A stretch of DNA of 64,000 bases from Bacteroidota bacterium (GCA_018267575.1 JAFDYF010000111.1:89423-153422); one strand, 5' to 3'; shown: positions 17,886 through 27,245, counted from the first letter of the stretch. Numbers and translations: made by a program. Notes: a model not told the origin generated them from the letters alone.

Positions 17886-18935
17886 TTATTCCCTCTTCGC
17901 TTCCAACGTAAAACCAACGGTGGTGCCTACATCAGGGGTGCTCCTAACGTGTATGCGTTGTTCATGTGCTTCCACAATATGTTTGCAGATAGCCAGCCCC
18001 AAACCGGTGCCACCACGATCGCGGCTGCGGCCGGCATCGGTACGATAGAACCTCTCAAAAATGCGCGGAAGGTGTTCCTCATCAATGCCAATACCATCAT
18101 CGCTGATTTCCACCAACACATGCATTTCATCTGTTTTATAGATACTGGCCATGATTGAACCCCCATTCCTGCCATATTTGCTAGCATTTTCGATGAGGTT
18201 GATAAGAACCATCCTGATTTTCTCCTTGTCTGCAAAAACGGTGATGGGCGATTCGCAACCTTTTTTTATAAACGGGGAGATTTTCTTTTCACTGGTCTTG
18301 ATGGTCAGTGATTCGAACACTTCCCTAATCAGGTCCTGGATCACAAAATTCTGTTTGTACAAAAGCTGTTCGCCCCTTTCCAGTTTTGAGATCTCGTCCA
18401 AGTCGGCCATTAAGTTTACCAGCCTGTCCACATTTCGGGCAGCGTTCTCCAAAAATTTTTTTCTCACTTCCGGTTCTTCCATAGCGCCGTTCAGTAATGT
18501 ATCCACATAGCCTTGTATCGAAAAGATGGGGGTTTTGAATTCGTGGGCCAGGTTTTGGAGAAACTCTTTACGGTAGGCTTCGTTTTTTTTCAGGACTTCG
18601 ATTTCCTCATTTCTCTTCTCTCCCCATTTTTCCACATCTTCCCTTACTTCGTCGATACTTTTTTGGGGAAGGATGTACTTGAAATAGACTTCTTCTTTTT
18701 TTGTGGCCTTAGTCTGGTGGATAAGTTTATAAATGAGTTTTATTTTCCGGTAAATAAACCTTTCCAGGGTAAACAAGATCAAAGCATAGCCAATTAAAAA
18801 AACAATGGCCAGCGATCCCAGGCCTATGCCCCAATTGCCTGTCACAATGTAAGCGCCAAGCGAAACGGGCATTGCCAGCAACGCAGCGGTGTAGGCGGAT
18901 AATTGTCTTGGTGAGAGGTTTTTCGTGGCGAACAT
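17886..18935 (-). CDS. Sensor histidine kinase, PhoR-like
   Basis: A 349-residue kinase with two N-terminal membrane spans (about residues 12-31 and 36-56), almost no periplasmic loop, then a HisKA domain with phospho-acceptor His131 (NLAHEFKTP) and a HATPase domain with N box (LINLIENASKYG), G1 (DDGIGI), F box (RIFERFYRTD) and G2 (GGTGLGLAI). The lack of a sensory loop suggests membrane or intracellular sensing. It lies 155 bases downstream of the PhoB-like regulator on the same strand and is presumably its partner. The pair resembles Bacteroidota PhoB/PhoR, but the signal is not shown by sequence. Confidence 0.88.
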   Translation of the reverse strand: MFATKNLSPRQLSAYTAALLAMPVSLGAYIVTGNWGIGLGSLAIVFLIGYALILFTLERFIYRKIKLIYKLIHQTKATKKEEVYFKYILPQKSIDEVREDVEKWGEKRNEEIEVLKKNEAYRKEFLQNLAHEFKTPIFSIQGYVDTLLNGAMEEPEVRKKFLENAARNVDRLVNLMADLDEISKLERGEQLLYKQNFVIQDLIREVFESLTIKTSEKKISPFIKKGCESPITVFADKEKIRMVLINLIENASKYGRNGGSIMASIYKTDEMHVLVEISDDGIGIDEEHLPRIFERFYRTDAGRSRDRGGTGLGLAICKHIVEAHEQRIHVRSTPDVGTTVGFTLEAKRE

Positions 18936-19090
18936 TTTTAGTAAACAGATTGAAGCAATTTAATGCAAGTTGGGCATTTTCCCATACCTTGAACGTATTG
19001 CAATGAAGGGAATAAGTAATGAATGGCTCAAACTGCCGCAAGATTTTGAAGAAAATAATATAGCGGCACCGCAGGCTGTTCCTACCTGAA

Positions 19091-19771
19091 TTAGAGATCG
19101 AACTTGTACCCAACCCCTTTGATTGTGGTAATGCAGTCGAGCCCCAATTTCTGTCTTACTTTTCGGATATGTACATCAATAGTACGGTCACCAACGATAA
19201 CATCGTTTCCCCAAACCTGGTTCAGGATCTCATTGCGCAAAAACACCCGGCCGGGCCTGGATGCCAACAGATAGATCAGTTCAAACTCCTTTTTGGCGAG
19301 GGTAATGTTTTTGCCGTCAACGATCACCTCATATCTATCTGGATCAATCACCAGGTTCTCCATTTTCAGTACCCTGCCTTCCGGTTCCCTCACAAACCGG
19401 CGGAATAAAGCGTTCACCCTGCTTACCAACACTTTTGGGCTGATGGGTTTGTTCACATAATCGTCGGCGCCGGTTTCCAAGCCTTTGATATGGGAGGTTT
19501 CGTCGTTGAGCGCTGTTAGGAAAATGATGAGCACTTCTTTGAACTCAGGATCTGCCCTTAAGATCTCGCATACTTCGATGCCACTTTTTTTCGGCATCAT
19601 AATATCGAGGATGATCAGGTCGGGTTTTGACATTTTGGCTTTTGCCAGTGCATCATCGCCATCCTTGGCGGTGGTTACCTCATATCCTTCCTTTACCAGA
19701 TTGTATTGAATGATTTCCAGGATATCTGGCTCATCATCCGCAATCAGAATTTTTTTCCCTTTGGATTCCAT
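19091..19771 (-). CDS. OmpR/PhoB-family response regulator
   Basis: A 226-residue two-domain regulator. The receiver domain has the acidic pocket Asp12/Asp13, phospho-acceptor Asp56 (LIILDIMMP), Thr86 and Lys108 (ADDYVNKPI). The winged-helix DNA-binding domain ends in RTIDVHIRKVRQKLG and GVGYKFDL, typical of the PhoB/OmpR class. The partner kinase follows downstream. In this phylum such a pair often governs phosphate-related genes, which would be of interest given the phosphonate-type operon at 8-12 kb, but that link is inference. A TAGGTTTG element read on the minus strand (19788-19795) lies 16 bases upstream of the start codon. Confidence 0.9.
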   Translation of the reverse strand: MESKGKKILIADDEPDILEIIQYNLVKEGYEVTTAKDGDDALAKAKMSKPDLIILDIMMPKKSGIEVCEILRADPEFKEVLIIFLTALNDETSHIKGLETGADDYVNKPISPKVLVSRVNALFRRFVREPEGRVLKMENLVIDPDRYEVIVDGKNITLAKKEFELIYLLASRPGRVFLRNEILNQVWGNDVIVGDRTIDVHIRKVRQKLGLDCITTIKGVGYKFDL

Positions 19772-19787
19772 GAACTCATAATTTACG

Positions 19788-19795
19788 CAAACCTA
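19788..19795 (-). promoter_or_regulatory. Possible -7 element for the PhoB-like gene
   Basis: On the minus strand this reads TAGGTTTG, a match to TAnnTTTG, 16 bases before the regulator start. No -33 TTG is seen at the right distance. Confidence 0.3.
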
Positions 19796-20039
19796 ATCGA
19801 ATTTAATCTCAGAGAAGATTTGATTGGGTGAGTTTACAATTTGTTAATATATAATTAGCGCCAAAAAAATGGCAATTCAAGAAGAAATGACTAGTTCATA
19901 AAGAAATAAATGTATGTTTTTTTGTTAAGGCTTTTTCAGGAATTTGTTCAAAACTGGCGGTGGCATTAAAAAAACCCCTTTGGAATAGGTTTAGCGTATG
20001 AAGTGTCGCTTTTTTACGTTATACAACATGAAATGGTAG

Positions 20040-20047
20040 TACTTTTG
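20040..20047 (+). promoter_or_regulatory. Possible -7 element (TACTTTTG)
   Basis: TACTTTTG fits TAnnTTTG and would give a leader of about 50 bases before the GTG start at 20104. No clear -33 box is visible. The rest of the 19796-20103 gap is A/T-rich with no recognised gene or repeat. Confidence 0.35.
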
Positions 20048-20103
20048 TTTGATTCGTTTTAGTGATCAGAAAGTTATCAAATGTTTAATTTTTAATTCGA
20101 ATT

Positions 20104-22290
20104 GTGAGATTTCATTTTTTCCTCTTCCTTTTTGTAGCCATTTTGAGTGGGGCTTCTGCCCAAACTTCTTATCCATATCCAGTGGCTAGGGACCGGATGC
20201 TATTCCATGACAATATAGATAGGCAACAAAATAACCTTTTGGAGATACTGGCCAAAAGCAATGTACTGGCTGAAAATAAAAAGCAGATCGTTAAGGAAGC
20301 ACTGGTGGATAGGGTAGATAAGCTACAAAAAGTTATAGAACAGGATACGGTGTTGAGCAGCAATGATAAAAAAAGGTATTTGCGTGGGCTGGAGTTTATG
20401 CTTCAGGGCTATGACAACAATTTTAATAAAAGGGATTTTCCGCCTTCTATGGCAACCAAGCTGGTGGCCTCATTTGAAAAAGCCATGCTGCTTGACAAGA
20501 AAAACCTGAGCATAGAGCCTGTGGTAGCAGAAAATGATTATGGCATTGGTCAGATTTTGGTCGATTGTTTTTTGCTTCCTTATCAAAATGTAGGTGTTGA
20601 ACCATCGAGATTGATATTGTTCAGGAAATATTGTTCGCTTCACCCATCAGAAATTTTGACCAAGCTGCAAAACCATTTGGATTTGCCGTTTACTGACAGC
20701 TTGATTGTGGTTGCTGGGCATAATGATATGCGCCAACTCTACGATTTTGCTGCTGCTGACAACTCGCTTGGGCAGCGGATCAGGGAAAGTAGCGATACCT
20801 TGGTGCATGTGATCGGGCAGATGGCGACCAGTAAAAGTGGCCAACTTTATTTTCCTTTTTTGGACAACCTGCTGAAAGGAAAACTAACCATCGAGGACAT
20901 CGACAAGGTGAAGGACGATGGGCTAAACTATTATAAGCTATTGGTAAAAACAAGGCTGGACTATGCGGCTCGGCTGCTCCCCCCAGCTAGGGATACCGCA
21001 TTGGAGATGGCAGCCCTTACCCAGATGCTGACCAATAAGGCAAGGGATATTTTTGTGAATGAGATCAATGGCCTGCACGACAAGCCCGATGCCATCCGCT
21101 TTAAAGTGCTTGAACCACTTTCTGCCGAAGAGCTCTATTATCTGATTGTGTTGAGCGAAGATGTGATCTATACTTCCAGTTATGTACGTGGTGTATACCC
21201 AGAGATTTTTCAGCGTATGAAAACACCCCGTGGCGATAGTTTGATTATGCAGGTGCATGGGGATTATTTTAGAAAATTTATTAAAATGGCTGCCGCCTAC
21301 AACACGCTTGACCATTTCCTTAGCACCATGCCCAAAGAAAATGCCAATACCGTGATGAAGGCATTTACGATAGGTCTTGAAAAGGCCAGCGAGGAAGATG
21401 CGGTGGATGTGGCAGATTCCTATAGCAGTATCTTCGAAAAAAATCCGGCCCTTGCAAAATTTGTTTTGCATGAAACCAAATGGAACTATAAAAGAAACCT
21501 GGCGGCAAATAATAAAAAAGGGATTATTATTTATAACCTGCTGCAAACCCTTTTTGAATCGGCCGATACCACCAAAAAAATCGATCTTTCCGCAAGGTTG
21601 GGCATCGCCCCGATTTATAAAATTGACTATAGTTCGCTCAGAGATTCTGCAGGGCGTGTAGTGGAGCAGGCCTTTTTTTACGGTAACGATGAAGACAAGG
21701 ATGGTCAGGTTTCCTTTGCTGACTTTATGGCTCTGTTCCGCGGAAAACCGGAATGGAAAATTACGGAGAACCCTCAATGGGTGAGCATTACATCCACCAG
21801 GGGAAAGCCGGTATATATTTTTGCCAATAAGCCACTCAATGGTCTGGACGACCCCGACGAAAAAGCACAGGACGATTTAGGCGCTTATCTAGAAGAGAAA
21901 GACATGAAACCCGTGATTTATATACACCGAGGCCACAGTTACCATGTTTCTTCCACACTGAAAAGGATTCAGCCATCCGCAAAAATTGTGGTACTCGGCT
22001 CTTGCGGTGGGTATAATAACCTGAGCGAGGTATTGAAAATCAGCGACGACGCCCATATCATTTCTTCCAAACAAGTGGGCACTAGAACCGTGAATGAACC
22101 CATATTGCAAGCGCTGAATAATGACCTGATTTCTGGAAGAAATATAGAATGGCTATCCATGTGGCGTGAACTGGAAAACAGGTTCAAAAACGATGCGGTT
22201 GCCAAAGACCGTTTCAACGATTATATACCTCCTTACAAAAATCTGGGAGCCATTTTTATTAAAGCATACAGAAAGGCAATGGAAAAATAG
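20104..22290 (+). CDS. Large secreted protein with EF-hand loop and possible clan-CD peptidase-like end
   Basis: A 728-residue protein with a signal peptide (about residues 1-19, ending GASAQ) and a GTG start. The first 500 residues are mostly helical with no family I recognise. Residues 529-540 (DEDKDGQVSFAD) form a canonical EF-hand calcium loop (D1, D3, D5, G6, hydrophobic 8, D12). Further on, IYIHRGHS (His611) and IVVLGSCGG (Cys634) look like the His and Cys strands of caspase/gingipain/CHAT (clan CD) folds, followed by AHIISSKQVGTRTV, which could be the next strand. The His-Cys spacing of 23 residues is shorter than usual, so the peptidase reading is tentative. It is not obviously co-transcribed with its neighbours. 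Confidence 0.72.
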   Translation: MRFHFFLFLFVAILSGASAQTSYPYPVARDRMLFHDNIDRQQNNLLEILAKSNVLAENKKQIVKEALVDRVDKLQKVIEQDTVLSSNDKKRYLRGLEFMLQGYDNNFNKRDFPPSMATKLVASFEKAMLLDKKNLSIEPVVAENDYGIGQILVDCFLLPYQNVGVEPSRLILFRKYCSLHPSEILTKLQNHLDLPFTDSLIVVAGHNDMRQLYDFAAADNSLGQRIRESSDTLVHVIGQMATSKSGQLYFPFLDNLLKGKLTIEDIDKVKDDGLNYYKLLVKTRLDYAARLLPPARDTALEMAALTQMLTNKARDIFVNEINGLHDKPDAIRFKVLEPLSAEELYYLIVLSEDVIYTSSYVRGVYPEIFQRMKTPRGDSLIMQVHGDYFRKFIKMAAAYNTLDHFLSTMPKENANTVMKAFTIGLEKASEEDAVDVADSYSSIFEKNPALAKFVLHETKWNYKRNLAANNKKGIIIYNLLQTLFESADTTKKIDLSARLGIAPIYKIDYSSLRDSAGRVVEQAFFYGNDEDKDGQVSFADFMALFRGKPEWKITENPQWVSITSTRGKPVYIFANKPLNGLDDPDEKAQDDLGAYLEEKDMKPVIYIHRGHSYHVSSTLKRIQPSAKIVVLGSCGGYNNLSEVLKISDDAHIISSKQVGTRTVNEPILQALNNDLISGRNIEWLSMWRELENRFKNDAVAKDRFNDYIPPYKNLGAIFIKAYRKAMEK

Positions 22291-22349
22291 CCAAGACTAT
22301 CCAGCATCTCCATTGCATGATGTAAAGTATTTCCCAACTTGTAATTGTA

Positions 22350-22382
22350 TTGTTCAAACGCCAAACTGCTTTTGTATTTTTG
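22350..22382 (+). promoter_or_regulatory. Promoter for the ABC exporter (TTG-N22-TATTTTTG)
   Basis: TTG at 22350-22352 and TATTTTTG at 22375-22382 match the Bacteroidota -33 and -7 elements, with a spacer of 22 bases, slightly longer than the usual 19-21. The ATG is only 8 bases after the -7 box, so the mRNA would be nearly leaderless. Confidence 0.5.
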
Positions 22383-22390
22383 CAAACACT

Positions 22391-24226
22391 ATGTCGGAAA
22401 AGACCAAACGAAAAATGATTTTTGATTTCAGCTCTTTAAAAAGGGTCTTCCAGTATGCATCGCCATATAGAAAGCGCATTTATGTTTCTATAATCCTTTC
22501 AATTGTTTTAGCCATAGTATCGCCTTTGCGCCCCTATTTGATCCAGGTAACCGTGAATGATTATATAAGCAAGGGGGTTGCCGATAGCCTCTCGGTCAAG
22601 AATGAAATGATGCGCTTGGTAATCTGGATTACTGTTTTTCAAATCGGTCTGCTGTTACTGGAAACTATTTGCCGGTTTTATTTTTCCTATATCACGGCAT
22701 GGCTTGGGCAAACGGTTGTAAAAGATTTGCGGACTACCGTGTACAAAAAAATCTTGGGGCTCAATCTCTCCCAGTTCGATAAAACGCCGATTGGCACATT
22801 AACCACTAGGACTATCAATGATATTGAATCAATCAATGATATTTTTTCTGATGGGTTGATACCTATTATTGCCGACCTGCTTTCCATCGTTTCTATCTTG
22901 GGGTTTATGTTTTATGTGGATTGGAAACTGACCTTGGTTTGCATGGCACCCTTCCCTTTTCTGATTCTCGCTACCTATGTATTTAAAGAAAGCGTGAACA
23001 AATCTTTTATCAGGGTCCGCAATGCGGTGGCCAGCCTGAATGCATTTGTTCAGGAACATATTACGGGTATGCAGGTGGTGCAGGCATTCGCCGCAGAGGA
23101 CAGGGAGTTTGCTAAGTTCAAAAAAATAAATAAGGAACACCGTAACGCCAATATCAACGCCATTTTTGCGTACTCCATTTTTTTCCCCTTGGTTGAGATT
23201 ATCTTGGCCGTGTCCACCGGTTTGTTGGTTTGGTGGGGCGCAAGGCAGGTATTACAGATTCCCGAACAGGAAGCCAAAGAGTTGTCGGGAAAAATCATTG
23301 CTTTCTTTTTATACTTAAACTTGTTGTTTAGGCCACTGCGTGTGATTGCCGATAAGTTCAATGTGCTGCAAATGGGGATGGTGGCCAGTGAGCGGGTCTT
23401 CAAAGTATTAGACAATACTGATTTTATACCCTCAACTGCCGAGGGAAACTATGACCCCGAGCATGTAAGGGGCAAAATTGAATTTAATGATGTCAGCTTT
23501 GCTTATGTGGACGAACTATATGTGCTCAAAAATATATCCTTCATTGTACAGCCAGGTGAAACGGTTGCCATTGTAGGGCATACGGGTAGTGGCAAAACAT
23601 CCATCATCAGTTTGCTCAATCGTTTATATGCGATTCAAAAAGGGGAAATCAGGATTGATGATGTCAACATCAATGAGTTTAAACTGGATTCTTTGAGGGG
23701 CCATATTGCGGTGGTATTGCAGGATGTGTTTTTGTTTTCTGGTTCTGTGCTCGACAATATCACACTGAGGAACGAATCAATCCCCAGGGAAAAAGTGGAA
23801 GAGGCTGCCAGACTAATTGGCATGCACGAATTTATTGAAGCATTGCCCAATGGGTATGATTACAATGTAATGGAGCGGGGAAGTACTTTATCGCTTGGCC
23901 AACGTCAGTTGCTATCCTTTATCCGGGCCTTGCTTTATAACCCTTCTATCCTGATCTTAGATGAAGCCACTTCTTCTGTGGACACCGAATCGGAACTTTT
24001 GATAGAAGGGGCTATAGACAAATTGGTGAAAGGAAGGACCTCAATCGTGATTGCACACCGGCTTTCTACCATAAGGAAAGCAAGCAAAATTATTGTATTG
24101 GACAAAGGGGAAATTAAAGAGATAGGTACACATGAACAGCTATTGGCAATTGGTGGATTTTATAGTAAATTGCATGAGATGCAGTTCAACAAGCTGCCTC
24201 ATAGTGATAACAAGATATTCATTTAG
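22391..24226 (+). CDS. ABC exporter, fused membrane and ATPase domains (MsbA-like)
   Basis: A 611-residue half-transporter. A type I exporter membrane domain with six spans (about residues 20-330) is followed by an ATPase domain with Walker A GHTGSGKT, Q-loop VVLQDVFLF, signature LSLGQRQ (a Leu replaces the usual second Gly of LSGGQ), Walker B ILILDEATS and the H-loop IAHRLST. Two chains should form a dimer exporting lipid, peptide or drug. I chose the ATG at 22391 because longer readings run back into the preceding gene. It is closely followed by two small genes, the first starting 2 bases after its stop. Confidence 0.88.
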   Translation: MSEKTKRKMIFDFSSLKRVFQYASPYRKRIYVSIILSIVLAIVSPLRPYLIQVTVNDYISKGVADSLSVKNEMMRLVIWITVFQIGLLLLETICRFYFSYITAWLGQTVVKDLRTTVYKKILGLNLSQFDKTPIGTLTTRTINDIESINDIFSDGLIPIIADLLSIVSILGFMFYVDWKLTLVCMAPFPFLILATYVFKESVNKSFIRVRNAVASLNAFVQEHITGMQVVQAFAAEDREFAKFKKINKEHRNANINAIFAYSIFFPLVEIILAVSTGLLVWWGARQVLQIPEQEAKELSGKIIAFFLYLNLLFRPLRVIADKFNVLQMGMVASERVFKVLDNTDFIPSTAEGNYDPEHVRGKIEFNDVSFAYVDELYVLKNISFIVQPGETVAIVGHTGSGKTSIISLLNRLYAIQKGEIRIDDVNINEFKLDSLRGHIAVVLQDVFLFSGSVLDNITLRNESIPREKVEEAARLIGMHEFIEALPNGYDYNVMERGSTLSLGQRQLLSFIRALLYNPSILILDEATSSVDTESELLIEGAIDKLVKGRTSIVIAHRLSTIRKASKIIVLDKGEIKEIGTHEQLLAIGGFYSKLHEMQFNKLPHSDNKIFI

Positions 24227-24228
24227 TA

Positions 24229-24435
24229 GTGGGTACAAAAAAAATACATAACACAGATAAGAGTTCAGTTCGGGAAGATGCTTCCCCTTATGGATTTGTG
24301 CACCGCTCCGATATAGATAAATTGAAAGAAGATATTTATCGCTCCGATAAAGAAAAGCTTCATTTATTTGTGAAAATGCTCCGTAGAAATGCGTTGCTCA
24401 ATAAAGCTGTTATCACCAACCAACCTGCTCCTTAA
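24229..24435 (+). CDS. Small conserved-type protein preceding a nucleotidyltransferase
   Basis: A 68-residue basic protein with a GTG start 2 bases after the exporter stop. It has a helical centre (DIDKLKEDIYRSDKEKLHLFVKM) and no signal or membrane span. It ends 14 bases before the nucleotidyltransferase gene, so the two are surely co-transcribed. I know no function. As a small partner in front of a minimal nucleotidyltransferase it could be an antitoxin-like or accessory subunit, but no DNA-binding motif is evident. Confidence 0.6.
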   Translation: MGTKKIHNTDKSSVREDASPYGFVHRSDIDKLKEDIYRSDKEKLHLFVKMLRRNALLNKAVITNQPAP

Positions 24436-24449
24436 AACCATTCCCCGCA

Positions 24450-24926
24450 ATGGATGTTTCCGATGAACAATTAATGAAATTTTGGGCAAAGCTCAATAGC
24501 AATCAGGTTCGGTATATCATGATTGGTGGTTTTGCTACTAGGTTTCATGGTTTCAACAGGAATACCGACGATATTGATATGTGGATCGATGACACGAGCG
24601 CCAACAGAAAAAACCTAAGGAAAGCTTTTGAGGAATTAGGGTACGGAGATTTGGAATCACTCGAAACTATGGATTTTGTTCCGGGGTGGACTACCTTTTA
24701 TGCCGCTGGTATTGAATTGGATATTCTTACTGAAATGAAGGGATTAAAGGACCTGAGTTTTGATGAGTGTCTAAAGCTCGCTTCTGTGGCTGATATTGAT
24801 GGGTTAAAAATCCCATTTCTTCATATCAATCACTTGATCGAAAACAAAAAAGCGGTGAATAGGTTAAAAGATCAGGTTGATGTATTGGAGTTGGAAAGAA
24901 TTAGGGAAATTCGGGATAGGAAATAA
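24450..24926 (+). CDS. Nucleotidyltransferase-fold protein (AbiEii/DUF6036-like)
   Basis: A 158-residue protein with the nucleotidyltransferase core: GG at 26-27 in YIMIGGFATRFHG, then the metal-binding acidic pattern TDDIDMW (Asp41 and Asp43), and a third strand IELDIL carrying a likely third acidic residue. Such stand-alone domains occur as toxins (AbiEii/MenA type) that modify tRNA or proteins, and in MNT/HEPN pairs. No HEPN partner is present; the upstream 68-residue gene is the only candidate partner. A strong terminator follows immediately. Confidence 0.78.
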   Translation: MDVSDEQLMKFWAKLNSNQVRYIMIGGFATRFHGFNRNTDDIDMWIDDTSANRKNLRKAFEELGYGDLESLETMDFVPGWTTFYAAGIELDILTEMKGLKDLSFDECLKLASVADIDGLKIPFLHINHLIENKKAVNRLKDQVDVLELERIREIRDRK

Positions 24927-24929
24927 TTT

Positions 24930-24969
24930 AAAAAGGAAGAGGCGCAATCAATTGCGCCTCTTCCTTTTT
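24930..24969. terminator. Bidirectional terminator
   Basis: A 19-base arm (AAAAAGGAAGAGGCGCAAT, 24930-24948) pairs perfectly with 24951-24969. The A-rich and T-rich flanks make it usable from both sides, for the nucleotidyltransferase on plus and the lipoprotein gene on minus. Confidence 0.9.
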
Positions 24970-24985
24970 TTAAGGTCAATTAAAT

Positions 24986-25870
24986 TTATGGTAGAATAAC
25001 CGTCTTGCTGTAATTGCCGATGGTTATCAAAGCCGTACTATCACAAGTTCCGTTGCCATAGTCAAGAGTGCCATTAAGACTGGCGCTGCCTTTTGTATAT
25101 TTAAAGCTAACAATGCCAGAAACTACATGTTTGCAGCTTGCTGGGTGTACCAAGGGAGTTGTAACGGTGGCAGTGAGGGTATCTCCATAGGAACTGCCGA
25201 TGCCATAGCCACCAGTAAGGTTGAAAACAAGGCTTGATGGGATAGTAATATTGCCAGAAGCTAGGGTAACTGTTTTTGAGCCAGCAAAAGAATAAGAGGT
25301 ATCATTCGGGTAAATTATACTTCCGTTTTTTACGGCAGTGGTCAATGAAATTGAAGTTGTTGAAGTGTTGGTGATAGAATAAGTGCCGGCCAATTTATAA
25401 CCATTCACCACATAATTGTTGAATGTGGCAGATATCACCGTGCCTGGGACACTCAATTTCCCAGAAAAAACATAAGTGATAGAGCCAGACCTAGTAACAC
25501 TGTCCGCACTTTTGCAGCCTGTACCAAAATCTACATTTACTGTTACTGGAAATGTAGACCCTGAAACACTCACCGAAGCGCAGTAATAAGGGCCCCCAAG
25601 ACCTGCCCCATTTGCAGACAAATCAGCTTTTCCACTTTTTAGCTGCATCAGACTATTCAGTCCATTGTCATTACCCGTTTGCAAAGCAATGCCAAAAGCA
25701 TCATCAAAAGCGTTATCAGAAACGGCACCATTGGCCGACAGGTTCACTGCGCTTGGATTGCTGGCGGTACTGGAGGAAGGGCTATTGTTTTTTTTGCAGG
25801 CCGTAATCAGGAGGAATACCGAGAAGGCCAGCATTAAGGTCGCGGAAATCGTTTTTACACTCATTTTCAT
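24986..25870 (-). CDS. Hypothetical lipoprotein
   Basis: A 294-residue protein with a signal peptide and lipobox (LITAC, Cys25), then a Ser/Asn-rich linker (SSSTASNPSA). The body is rich in Ser, Thr, Gly and Val with repeated strands such as GSITYVFSGKLSV and GTYSITNTST, consistent with a beta-rich surface or periplasmic lipoprotein. Three or four cysteines (CKSAD, ASCKH, GTCDS) may form disulfides. I recognise no family. It converges on the nucleotidyltransferase gene and is divergent from atpB. Confidence 0.75.
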   Translation of the reverse strand: MKMSVKTISATLMLAFSVFLLITACKKNNSPSSSTASNPSAVNLSANGAVSDNAFDDAFGIALQTGNDNGLNSLMQLKSGKADLSANGAGLGGPYYCASVSVSGSTFPVTVNVDFGTGCKSADSVTRSGSITYVFSGKLSVPGTVISATFNNYVVNGYKLAGTYSITNTSTTSISLTTAVKNGSIIYPNDTSYSFAGSKTVTLASGNITIPSSLVFNLTGGYGIGSSYGDTLTATVTTPLVHPASCKHVVSGIVSFKYTKGSASLNGTLDYGNGTCDSTALITIGNYSKTVILP

Positions 25871-26057
25871 GGTCGTTTATTTAATGATTAAACTGAAAGG
25901 GTATAACGTCAAAACCAAGCTAATAGTGTGCGGTAATCGGGAACTAGAAAATGGTTTCCCGAAACTGGAAAACTACTAATATCTAACTTGAAAGCTTAGC
26001 AAGAAAATATGACTATTATCACCTTAAACCTGATTTCATATTTTGGGGCTACGCCCT

Positions 26058-26065
26058 TATCTTTG
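26058..26065 (+). promoter_or_regulatory. Possible -7 element of the atp operon (TATCTTTG)
   Basis: TATCTTTG is an exact TAnnTTTG match 19 bases before the atpB start codon. TTTG at 26042-26045 is too close to be a normal -33 box, so the upstream element is unclear. Confidence 0.45.
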
Positions 26066-26084
26066 CGCAAATTTTCAGGGATAT

Positions 26085-27245
26085 ATGTCGCAAAAATGCC
26101 TCAAATACTTATTGGTAGCGGTTTTCAGCCTTTCCATTTCGTCTTTTTTCGGCAATTCATTTGCCCAGGAAGGTGGGGAGCAAAAGGAGGCAAAAAAGAG
26201 TTTCAACGCCAAAGAAATCATTTTTGGTCACGTTTTGAACAGTCACGACTTTCATTTGATTGATATTATAGGCGATAATGGCGAAAAGCACCCTATTTCC
26301 ATACCCCTTCCGGTGATTCTTTATTCAAAACAAAGGGGGTTGGATGTATTCATGTCCTCCCATTTTCACCATGGGGAAGAGCCTTACCACAACTATCTGA
26401 TGCTCACAGATGAAAAGATCGAAGAGCTAAAATTGGATGCCACAAAATACAATGCCCAGGATATTATGGCACTGGACAACCAAGGACAGATCGACCCCAC
26501 GGTAAAAATCTACGATATTTCCATTACCCGCAATGTGATCCAAATGTTTATTGCCTTGTTTTTGTTTACATGGGCAATGCTGGTGATTGCAAAAAAATAT
26601 AAAAAAGGTCATGGTGTGGTGTCTGCGCCCAAAGGGACCCAAAGTTTGATGGAGCCTGTGATTACTTTTGTAAGAGATGAGGTTGCCATACCCAATTTGG
26701 GGAAGCGTTATGAAGTGTACTTGCCGTTCCTATTAACGATTTTCTTTTTTATTCTGATCAATAATCTCATGGGCTTGATCCCAGGATCAGCAAACGTTAC
26801 CGGAAATATTGCCTTTACGGCGGTGTTGGGTATCATATCTTTTGTGGTTATTTTGTTTAGTTCCAACAAACATTATTGGGCACATATTTTCAATCCACCC
26901 GGTGTACCATTTTTGGTAAAATGTATATTGGTGCCGGTTGAGTTTATCAGCGTATTTATCAAGCCTTTTGCCCTCATCATTCGTTTGTTTGCAAACATGG
27001 TAGCGGGTCATATCATCATCATCTGTCTTATTTCGCTCATTTTTATTTTTGGGAACATGAGCGCATATGCGGGATGGGGCACAGCGCCGTTTGCCATTGC
27101 GTTCACCATTTTTATATATTTTATTGAGGTATTGGTTGCGTTTATTCAGGCCTTTATTTTTACCATGCTTACCGCAGTATTTATAGGGCAGGCAATTGAG
27201 GGGGCGCACCATGAGAACGATCATGATGATGCGGTGATGGTTTAA
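26085..27245 (+). CDS. atpB: F0F1 ATP synthase subunit a
   Basis: A 386-residue subunit a with the long Bacteroidota N-terminal extension, including a signal-like segment (about residues 1-27, ending NSFAQ) and a periplasmic domain before the membrane part. The proton half-channel region is clear: PFALIIRLFANMVAGH carries the essential Arg, and the last spans contain EVLVAFIQAFIFTML. Subunit a feeds protons to the c-ring. I use the ATG at 26085, where the signal-like stretch starts; an upstream TTG would add 14 poor residues. It is first in the operon; no atpI or atpZ-like gene precedes it. Confidence 0.95.
   Translation: MSQKCLKYLLVAVFSLSISSFFGNSFAQEGGEQKEAKKSFNAKEIIFGHVLNSHDFHLIDIIGDNGEKHPISIPLPVILYSKQRGLDVFMSSHFHHGEEPYHNYLMLTDEKIEELKLDATKYNAQDIMALDNQGQIDPTVKIYDISITRNVIQMFIALFLFTWAMLVIAKKYKKGHGVVSAPKGTQSLMEPVITFVRDEVAIPNLGKRYEVYLPFLLTIFFFILINNLMGLIPGSANVTGNIAFTAVLGIISFVVILFSSNKHYWAHIFNPPGVPFLVKCILVPVEFISVFIKPFALIIRLFANMVAGHIIIICLISLIFIFGNMSAYAGWGTAPFAIAFTIFIYFIEVLVAFIQAFIFTMLTAVFIGQAIEGAHHENDHDDAVMV

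Noticed and set aside
20938..21777. 279-residue minus-strand frame opposite the EF-hand protein
   Set aside because: The plus frame has a signal peptide, EF-hand and continuous length; the antisense frame has no recognisable domain.
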